Source: Miscanthus floridulus (Eukaryota; Streptophyta; Magnoliopsida; Poales; Poaceae). Taken from it: 64,000 nt of DNA. The stretch is taken from NCBI RefSeq assembly GCF_019320115.1, contig NC_089584.1, forward strand, positions 73,067,533-73,131,532, written 5' to 3'. Below the pieces are notes generated by a model. The model worked only from the letters and a program-made list of their open reading frames with translations. It was not told the DNA's origin and searched no databases. The position numbers and the translations under genes are program-made. Positions 1-8,400 of the stretch are shown one piece after another (within the stretch, counting starts at the first letter, position 1; every line of letters begins with the position of its first letter).

Positions 1-495
1 TTCTCTACAAGCCTATGACTGGTAAAATAAAATGCCCTAGGTTATACCTTTGCCTTGCGCATTCCATTCTATCTCCTCCATTATTGATGCAACACATGCA
101 CCAACCAATCACCAAATGATATGATCCACTTCATATCATCACATGACCATATTGGTTCATCGATATTGACTTCACTTGCTCTTCACTGTTGCTTCGATCC
201 ATCGGCGCCAAGTCATTACTCAACTTGCCCTTCACACTTGCAACTGGTCCATCGAGCCAAGTCTTGTCTTGATCTTCTCCACTTTGATCACATGACTCCA
301 TGTCATGTCTCATATGCAATGAGCTCCTTCATCACATGTGTGAGCTTTGCAACATCTCCATGCCATTTCACCTCCATGGCAAAGGTTGCTCACACATGAT
401 GTACATGTGGACTAATCACCTGTGTATCTCACATTAAACACAATTAGTCCACCTAGGTTGTCACTCAATTACCAAAACCAAACAAGGACCTTTCA
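1..495 (-). mobile_element. Relic of an LTR (sense on minus strand)
   Basis: AT-rich non-coding sequence whose right edge ends in CCTTTCA, the same kind of edge as the better preserved LTR ending at 25074 (GCTTTCA). Both are preceded by a stretch mentioning repeated 'accaaaacc'/'cctaggtt'-like words typical of the U3 start of grass copia-type LTRs. The left edge is outside the window and no coding sequence is seen. The open frame at 121-399 has no recognisable domain and is treated as chance. The relic stops 11 bp before the start codon of the pseudogene at 507, so it probably replaced that gene's promoter. Identification rests on edge similarity only. Confidence 0.4.
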
Positions 496-506
496 CTAGC
501 TCATCC

Positions 507-1111
507 ATGGACAACATCTACGGCAACCCCACCATCGGTCAGCGTCTGTTACTAGTTTGGTTCAGATGCGGGACAACGTGGGATGACCCCGTCGACTACG
601 AAGCCCTCCTTGCTAGCCTAACCCAACTCGGCAACCCGGAGGCTTGCTTCTTCAATAGGATATGAACCTTATTCATGGAATACCATAGCCCCCGATGATG
701 CCTCGATGATCTCGTCCTCGCTGCTGATGGCGGGCACAATCTGGCGACCTATCTTGTCGCCCTATTGCTCTATAGGCACAATGGCTCTGCTAGCGACGAC
801 GACACTATGAGGCGGTACATGAGACATGTCGAGGGCGAGGAAGGATCATGGGCGGTGGTGGCGGTGGACCAACTAGTAGGTGGCTAAGCAACAACGGGCG
901 TATGTTGTGCTGACGCCTGGCCATCAAGCTGATCTACCAATCGATGTGGGGCATGTTGTTGTTGCCGCCACTGGCATAGGTGCACGGCGATCTTCCATGC
1001 ACAGGCGGCGCCTGCAGCAATATTGTAGACAAATTAGAACTTAGGGCTCTATATTGCAGCGAGGACTATAGGCTCTGCCAAGAAATCCATTTTTTTGAAT
1101 GCGAATTTTGA
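507..1111 (+). pseudogene. Decayed F-box-like protein gene (At2g35280-like family)
   Basis: Reading from ATG 507, the frame resembles the C-terminal half of a plant F-box-like family whose members contain the sequence pattern 'NP-A-CF', then 'LAAxGGHxxAxYxxALLLYR', then 'RRYMRxVEGEE', and finally a cysteine-rich end 'GDLPCxGG...CSEDxRL'. Here one sees GNPEACFFNRI followed by TGA, another TGA, then DGGHNLATYLVALLLYR, RRYMRHVEGEEGS, a TAA, a frameshift of one base, then GDLPCTGGACSNIV and ALYCSEDYRLCQE, ending at TGA 1109-1111. At least three in-frame stops and one frameshift break it, and no F-box domain is present upstream because an LTR relic abuts the start. It is a 5'-truncated dead copy. 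Family assignment is from memory of the motif order, not a search. Confidence 0.6.
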
Positions 1112-1671
1112 TTAAGAGACTAGTAATATAATTCACTCTTTAGTGTATTCTGGCATTTTAAATTTGTCCTCAAATATAGTGTATTCTACAACTTTTGATT
1201 TTCTATTGCTTTTCCTTAATTAACGCATAGAATAAAAATAGGAATGTGAGTTGCATGAAAATAGCAACTGTTAAAAAATGAAAAGATACATGCAGGACTC
1301 ATGCGTGGGCTTGGAAATTCACACGAAAGTGTTACCATCGACACCATCTATTGCGTGTTAGAATTTGCCTATAACTATATAAAAAAGGTATAAATAGTTA
1401 TGATATCAAATAAGTATAGATTTATCTTGAGATAGATTTTTATAATGGAGGCATAGGTATTAATATTTTTATTTATATATTTGGTCAAATTTTAGACACT
1501 AACTAAGAATGCACCTAAAATTGAGGTAGTAATAATTAACCACCCTTAATAATTATATAAATTTGAGAGTGGAGCTCAAAAACATGAGCGGAGAGAAGTC
1601 CCAAGCTATAAAATGTCCAAGCCGCATGAGACTCATGCAAACACTGGCGGAGCCACATTGGGGCCATCCTG

Positions 1672-1698
1672 CCCCCCCCCCCCCCCCCCCCCCCCCCC
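1672..1698. repeat. Poly-C tract, 27 bases
   Basis: An uninterrupted run of C just inside the left terminal repeat of the element at 1642-2575. Such runs are unstable in replication and sequencing, so the exact length is doubtful. A second similar run lies at 7613-7637 in the PP2C intron. Confidence 0.9.
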
Positions 1699-1740
1699 TC
1701 TTGCTCGGGATAGATGTGCAAAGAGAGCATGTGTCTTGAG

Positions 1741-2016
1741 CAGGGATGAAAACGGATCGGATATGGACGGATATCATTGATATTATATTTGTTTTCATAT
1801 TTCTGTCCGGATTCGGATTCGAATACGGATAGTATCAACTATGTCGGATAGGATACGATTAGATATCGACATCATAAATATGCTATTTGAGTATTCGGAT
1901 ACGGATACGGTATCGGATGTTGGATATCCAGACTCGGATACGGACAGATCTCAATCCCTCTAAACAGATTCGGTTTCAAATACGGTCGGAAAATATCCGT
2001 ACCATTTTCATCCCTA
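1741..2016. mobile_element. hAT MITE with perfect 8-bp target duplication
   Basis: Terminal inverted repeats begin CAGGGATGAAAACGG at 1741 and, on the other strand from 2016, TAGGGATGAAAATGG. The 8-mer GTCTTGAG occurs directly at both sides (1733-1740 and 2017-2024). Inside are many copies of short 'cggatacgga/ggatatcc' words in both orientations. At 276 bp with no coding capacity it is a hAT-type MITE, inserted into the older element at 1642-2575. Confidence 0.88.
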
Positions 2017-2654
2017 GTCTTGAGTAGCATATATGCACACTTGAAAGTTGCAACTACGCACACACATCTACATCGCTGCATGGTCTAGCTACAAGCATTC
2101 ATCTACGCCATGACTAAACTTGCATTAGCTTCTTTTTTATTCTAGCTACTTCCATCCTGACGATGCTCGGAGTATATTTCAACGCATTATTACAAAACTT
2201 AATTAGCATTTGTGTATAGCTCATCTGGCCGTTTCAAATGAGTACCGCTGTTGTTTCCCCTGTTCGCGTGTAACTGTATTATAATATTTCACTTATATTA
2301 GTATGTTACTTTAATAGGTCTATTTAGCTCTCTTGTTCTACTTAAGAAGGACAAATGACAATTAGCGGGAGTTTATCTTGCAACAGCTTACACTCATCAA
2401 GTAACATATAGTAGACTGCATATGCATTCATTTGTCTATTAATATATTTAATTTAGGTTACAAACTCCTCCACTAGAATTGTATAGCTGTGTTATATAGA
2501 AAGAAGATTATGCCTATAACTAGTGATTAGTCACAAGAATTGATCCCCTTTAATTCTAACCTAGCTCCGCCAATGCGTGCCAAGAAGAAGCCGTCCCTTG
2601 TGCGCGTAGCCTTTTGCTCTTCTGCGACCGTCCCTACGGTAGTGACGTGCTGAT

Positions 2655-3190
2655 TCTCCCTCCACGTGTTGGGCGCGCACGCCTCGGCTCGTCCAAGTCC
2701 CGTCGCGTCGCGGGCCAGCGCTATTTAAAGCCAGCCGGACACGAGGGACCCACCATCTGCCGATCCGAGCTTGTGAGCTTTGACGGACGGAGCAGAGAAA
2801 ACCACGTGCTCCGACTCCGATTGACGGCCACCGTTGCCGTGCTGTGAAGCTGGGCCCACTCGGAGCCCAAAAAAAGACGCCGGGTTCGAGGTTCCTCCCG
2901 TAGGCTCACTGACGTGTGTGTCCCCGGTGCCCAACTGCCAGTGACGGTGCTCCAGACATCCACTTGGCCGCTCCAATCCATTCCTTTTCACGGAGGGCGA
3001 GGGCCGCACATGGGCGCGCGATGCGGTGTTTGCTGTTCGGGCGTCGTGGTCACTCCTGCAGAGTGATCAGTACTTGTACCGCAGGCGCAGCGCAGAGGGG
3101 GCCGGCCGGGGCCCGGGGCACGGGCTCGTGTCGCACTGTTGCCCGCTCGTCACGTTGGAAGGTTTGGCTTTGGGAAGAAACACGTGGCAG
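2655..3190 (+). promoter_or_regulatory. G-box/ABRE-rich block upstream of the PP2C gene
   Basis: Three CACGTG palindromes lie at 2663-2668, 2803-2808 and 3181-3186; the last is part of ACACGTGGC, a strong match to the ABA-responsive element bound by ABF/AREB bZIP factors. The stretch 2576-3324 is GC-rich and no gene can be supported in it. Clade A PP2C genes are generally ABA-induced, so an ABRE cluster upstream of one makes sense, but it lies 2.0-2.5 kb before the start codon and is separated from it by two MITEs. Function is inferred. Confidence 0.45.
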
Positions 3191-3324
3191 CGCTGATAGC
3201 TGGTGTGTCATTTTCAGCGTTTTCTTTTTCGCTCGCTATCTTGCCCCCTTTTTCTGGAAAGATGTTTGCGTCGCTCACGCAAAACAGCTGGATCATGTTT
3301 TGGCCACAAGATTTTCAGGTGCAA

Positions 3325-3676
3325 GGGCGGTTTCAATAAAAAAAATTAGTAGATACCGTAAAAAAAATATCGCTTTCTAACCTATGATTTTTATGAGTAA
3401 TAATTATTTTCTCTTTCTCTCTCCTAACTTTATCTTCTTCTTTCAATGAGAGTGCGACACGAGCTCCCTAGAAACTGGTGGTTTCTCCCTAATGGCGATT
3501 TCATGGTTTCTTGATGTATTGGGTCAAGAGTAGACCTGATTTCTTTATGAAGAAACAATTTCTATGATTTTTACTCTCTTTCTTCATTAATTACGTTACC
3601 ATTTCAGCGTTTTGTCTACGTGGCATATCATTTAATGAGGATAGAAACCATCATCAATGCACTATTGAGACTGCCC
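3325..3676. mobile_element. Tourist-like MITE in the PP2C upstream region
   Basis: Ends GGGCGGTTTCAATA (3325) and, on the other strand from 3676, GGGCAGTCTCAATA form imperfect inverted repeats of about 14 bp. Flanking triplets CAA and TAA fit a decayed TWA target site of the PIF/Harbinger type. The inside is AT-rich and non-coding. It contains an ACGTGGC word at 3618-3624, a potential ABRE core brought in by the element. Confidence 0.5.
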
Positions 3677-3816
3677 TAAATTATGTACTGTACCGCTCTG
3701 GCACTAGTGTACAGTACTCATACTAATATTAAACCTATGTTTAGGTTTTTATAGTTACGAAGTCCTAAATGATTATATATTTGAAGGTGTCGACAAGTCT
3801 TAAGTTTAACTAAATA

Positions 3817-4136
3817 CTCCATCTGTCTACGAATCAGTTCCTAGAATAAAAATTTATTCACGAAGAAGTCGATTCCCGTAGGATGACGGTCCACCAGCCC
3901 ATTTAATACTCCTCGTATTCCCATCGTTTTTACTGTTGCAGCCCCTTCCGTTGGCCAATTTTGCTGCAACCGGCTAGATGAATAATAAATTATGTGACCA
4001 GCGCGTAACCTAAACACCAAGTAGTGCGTAGCTTAACGGTGGAACTCAAATTAATCAAGGGTAATATGGCCATTTGGCAGTTATACTAATCTGTTTAAAA
4101 CTTGCCAAAAAATCTATTTATTTAGGGCGGAGGGAG
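3817..4136. mobile_element. Stowaway-like MITE in the PP2C upstream region
   Basis: The left end reads CTCCATCTGTCTACGAA and the right end, on the other strand, CTCCCTCCGCCCTAAATAA, the Stowaway (Tc1/Mariner) CTCCCTCCGT-type terminus. TA dinucleotides flank both ends (3815-3816 and 4137-4138). It is about 320 bp and non-coding. The right flank forms a TATATAAAAG word at 4137-4146, so a TATA-like box is created at the border. Confidence 0.6.
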
Positions 4137-5189
4137 TATATAAAAGAGTGCACTAATATTTATGACATAATAAGCATCATTGAATTAATTACATATGATA
4201 TTTTTATTATAAACCTATTATATAAATAAAAACATTGATACTATTTTTATAAGATTAATTAAACGTGATATTATTAATTTCTTTCTCTGATATGCTAGGA
4301 ACAACCGCAGTTGTACAGTACTAACGGCATGACCATGAGACGAGACGACAAATGGCAATCGCACCATGGGCAGCGGCAGTGGCAGCCCAAACCTGAGCAG
4401 CAGTACGCCTCCCATCCCTCCCATCCCTCACAGGCCTACCTGTAGTAGCTTCTTCCTCAGTTCGCTGTCCTGCCCTCGCGGGCCCCGTCCCCGCCTCCAC
4501 GCGCCCCTCCCCAATCATCAACACGCGCCCCCCTAAACCCCGCCGCTGCCGGGTGCTCGCGGCGGCGCACCCGATCTCCGCGGCCCCCGCGCGTCCCGCC
4601 CGTCCCCACTGGCGCGGCCTCGACACCTGTCCCCCACACGCGCGCGGGCACACGGCGAGTGCACGTAGCTTTCCTGCCCTCCCTCCCTCGCCCGTCGCCT
4701 CTCCCTCCTTTCTGCCGGAAACTCCCGGCTCCCGAGCCGCAAGCGCAGCGTTACCCAACGGCCGCCAAATCTGCCTCCGCTTCACCGCTCCCCAGGTCGA
4801 GGAGGGCGCTGCTCGCAACCTGCCTTGCTCGCTACTGCACGACGCACTTTGGTCTTTGGTCTTTGGTGGTGCCGCTACTCTCCTTCCCAAGTTCCTCACG
4901 ACTCACGAGGAGGGCGTTGCCTGCCCGTCGTGTGCTTTGGCGATTCGGGGGTGGGCTTGGACTCGGATCCGCGTGCGCCTGCCTCCGGACCCGCGCGAGG
5001 TTCGGGCACCGGATTTGGGGACGGATCGGAGCAGATCTTGAGCCACATGAGGAGGCGGCGGAGGGGTAGCGGGAGCGGGAGCGGGAGCGATGCGGTGCTT
5101 CTGCGAAGGACTTGAGCCGGCCTGGGAAGGTGATCCTGGAGGAGGTGGCGGCGGCTGCGGAGGCGGCGGAGGGGGAGGCTGGAGGAGGG
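4137..5189 (+). promoter_or_regulatory. Proximal promoter and 5' leader of the PP2C gene
   Basis: A TATA-like TATATAAAAG begins at 4137. From about 4440 the sequence becomes strongly C-rich, then G-rich near 5040-5190, as is common in grass 5' leaders. No transcription start can be fixed. Two upstream ATGs matter if the leader begins before them: ATG 5047 opens a seven-codon frame ending in TAG, and ATG 5090 opens a 118-codon frame that runs past the PP2C start codon. Long open frames on both strands here are GC-driven and not believed to be genes. Confidence 0.35.
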
Positions 5190-5446
5190 ATGGAGGACGT
5201 CGTAGCGGTCGTGGCGCCGCTCGCCGCGCCGCCGACGCCGGCGTTTTCGCTGATCGCCGCGGCGGCCGCGGACCCGATCGCCGCGGCGGTCGTGGGAGCC
5301 ATGGAGGGGATCTCCGTGCCCCCGGTCAGGACGGCGTCGGCGGTGGACGACGACGCGCTGGCGCCGGAAGGGGAAGGGGGAGACGCGTCTGTGGCCGGGA
5401 GCCCGTGCTCGTTGGCCAGCGACTGCAGCAGCGTGGCCAGCGCTGA
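5090..5446 (+). other. Upstream ORF overlapping the PP2C start codon
   Basis: A frame of 118 codons starts at ATG 5090, 100 bases before the PP2C start, and ends inside exon 1 in a different frame. The peptide is glycine-rich low-complexity sequence with no domain, so it is unlikely to be a functional protein. If the transcript includes it, ribosomes initiating here would pass the main start codon, which would reduce PP2C synthesis. Whether it is transcribed is unknown. Confidence 0.3.
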
Positions 5447-8400
5447 CTTCGAGGGGGTTGGGCTGGGTTTCTTCGGCACGGCGGAGGGTGGCCCCATGGT
5501 GTTCGAGGACTCGGCCGCGTCCGCGGCCACGGTCGAGGCGGAGGCCAGGGTCGCGGCTGGTGGGAGGAGTGTCTTCGCCGTGGACTGCGTGCCACTGTGG
5601 GGCTACACCTCCATATGCGGCCGACGGCCGGAGATGGAGGATGCCGTTGCTATAGAGCCGCGATTCTTTGACGTGCCACTCTGGATGCTCACTGGCAATG
5701 CGGTGGTCGATGGTCTCGATCCCATGACGTTCCGCTTACCTGCACATTTCTTTGGTGTCTATGACGGACACGGTGGTGCACAGGTATGCTTACCGTTCAT
5801 TAATGACTTCCTATTAGCAGGCTCATTTTTGGTACTCTACTCAAGTCTGTATGTACTCCTAAATCGAACAGACAGTTATTGGTACAGCTACATTGAGTGG
5901 CATTTACTCAATTTGTTGTAGGTAGCAAATTACTGTCGGGAACGCCTCCATGTGGCCCTACTGGAGCAGCTGAGCAGGATAGAGGAGACCGTGTGTGCTG
6001 CTAACTTGGGAGACATGGAGTTCAAGAAACAGTGGGAAAAGGCCTTTGTGGATTCTTTGGCTAGAGTGGATGACGAGGTTGGGGGCAAGGCGATCAGGGG
6101 AGGTGGTGGCGAAGCATGCACAAGTAATGCTGCTGTGGCGCTCACGCCAGAACCTGTGGCACCTGAGACCGTGGGTTCAACGGCGGTCGTCTCTGTCATC
6201 TCCTCCTCGCATATCATTATCTCCAATTGTGGAGATTCACGGGCAGTGCTCTGCCGTGGCAAGCAGCCCGTGCCTCTGTCGGTGGATCATAAAGTAAGCT
6301 CTCCTGGAACGCTGTTTATTTGCATGACCTTTCAGTTCACATATTAATCAGATGTTGACTGCTTTGCTCTTTTTCGTTCTTCAGCCTAACAGGGAGGATG
6401 AGTATGCAAGGATTGAGGCAGAAGGTGGCAAGGTCATACAATGGAATGGTTATCGAGTTTTCGGTGTTCTTGCAATGTCGCGATCAATTGGTATGCCTTT
6501 TATTACTCTCCAGCACACTGCTTTACTATATAATAAGTCACCTTGGTTTACTGTTCATGCAATGATTTGGATAAGGAAATTTGAATAAATTTCTGTTGAT
6601 GAATTACTATTTGGTTTACTAGTTCATCAACATCTCTGCAACCTCTAGTTTTGGTGACAGGGAATGTATTAGTTATTATCGAATTTTTTTACCTGGTGAT
6701 TCTACAATTCTTATGTAGTTTCTGGTCCACAACAGCACAATAGTATGCACTGAAGGACCATTACCTAAATGTCATCTGTGTTGATTGATTGCTGATGCTA
6801 CTCTGCTGTCAAGTTTTTACAAAAAAAAATTGTTGGGGCAAATTAGCAGCCTAGCATGATAAATGAAAAGTTACCAAGCAAAATAGGAATGTTATATAAG
6901 AGCTGATTTAATTTTTGTTACTTGTTGACAAAGTATTTCTGGCTTTCAAGTGAGAAACTATCTGTAAACTGTCTGTGTTTATTAAGTGGCAAGGAACCAT
7001 TTTGTTCACATTAGCATTACTCCAAATTGTATACTACACGATTTTCATACTTCCCAGGCTCACCCGTGTTGTAATATTTTTGTAAGTTCAAATTTCCAAG
7101 CACTACACGTCTTGGCTAGAACTGTTAAATTCAAGGAAGCCATGAAAATGGATTGTGCCCTTTGTTATGATGTAGTACATGGCACTGAATTCAGATCCTG
7201 TTCAAATAGAGCATCCAAAGAATCGTATCTGCAATGTTCCTTTATACCCTGAACATTCTGATTCCGACTCCACTCATTTTATTCTGTCTCAAGTTTCTAT
7301 TGGCCAAGAAAGGTCAGGGTCCTACAACAGTTAAAAGCTATCTTTCTTGTGGAATTATGGGAGCACTATCGTAGAGGGAAGAAAAGAAGAAAAACTGCAT
7401 ATCCTGAATCATCATAAGACCAATAGCTTGTGATACTTGGTTCCGTACATGGTTGAAAGTCACAGAGGCCTGGTAGTTGTATGGTTTGGTCATGGCCCTT
7501 TGTATGCTCATTGGCGGCATAGATAGGTGATAGATCTTCCCTGCACTCTTGTTCTGATGTCTATGCTCTACCGTGTTGCTTTGTAAACCTGGGGAAACTA
7601 GGCAGCCTAGAACCCCCCCCCCCCCCCCCCCCCCCCCTGGCCCATTCTTTTCCCTAACTATGTCTCTTTTTTAACGGTTGTGCATTAGAGAGCAGCTGGG
7701 GAGAAATTTGTACACCGTGGGGGTGATGGAATCCTAGGATGTTTTATATCCTTCTGCAAGGGCTGTCTGTCTCCTATTTGTCGCCATACATGGTTGAAAG
7801 TTACAGAGGCCTTTTGGAGCCATCATGCCAATAGCATGATGCATTCAAACTAATGGAGTTTGGAGATGTTATTGGGTTGACTCCGAACATCCTCGAGTAC
7901 TCATTTCTGGGCATCCTACACCTTTGATGTTCTGCTGCATGCTCTCTTTTGAGTTCTTGACTCTGAAATACAATGTTTTCTATTGTAATTTCTACAACAT
8001 TTTGATGTTTGTATGTACCGCCTGTGACCGGAAGGTCCCGGGTTCGAGTCACAGTCTCCTCGCATTGCACAGGCGAGGGTAAGGCTTGCCACTGACACCC
8101 TTCCCCAGACCCCGCACAGAGTGGGAGCTCTCTGCACTGGGTATGCCCTTTTTTTATCATGTTACCCTAACTATCTAAGTGGACCATACTCAGGACATGT
8201 CATGCTTTTTTTTCATATCTGCTTGTAGAAGAACCGAGTAGTCTAAGCTTGCTAGTTTTAGTTGTTTTACTTGAAACAAGATTCCAAGATACAAAAGCAT
8301 GTATAATATGATCAGTGTTAGATGTATAGATGCACTTTGTATTTTCCCTTTACTTGGAGGAGTTCTTTGCATATGTACACACATGTATACTTGCCCCTTT

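Larger units (their letters stand above)
1642..2575. mobile_element. hAT-like terminal-inverted-repeat element, carrying a nested MITE
   Basis: The ends are near-perfect inverted repeats: CACTGGCGGAGC at 1642-1653 and GCTCCGCCAATG at 2564-2575. Flanking 8-mers catgcaaa (1634-1641) and cgtgccaa (2576-2583) match at 6 of 8 positions, which fits a decayed 8-bp target duplication of the hAT superfamily. There is no transposase frame inside, so it is non-autonomous. It holds a 27-base poly-C tract near the left end and a younger hAT MITE at 1741-2016. Confidence 0.5.

Noticed and set aside
121..399. 92-codon frame at the left end
   Set aside because: Lies in an LTR relic, His/Ser/Cys-rich with no domain.
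2916..3380. 154-codon frame upstream of PP2C
   Set aside because: No domain, GC-driven, and it runs into an AT-rich MITE.
4321..5041. Long frames on both strands in the PP2C leader
   Set aside because: They overlap each other on both strands, consist of Arg/Pro/Ala-rich residues and result from GC content.
5112..5189. N-terminal extension of PP2C to 5112
   Set aside because: It begins with TTG, not ATG, and adds only low-complexity Ala/Glu/Gly residues.
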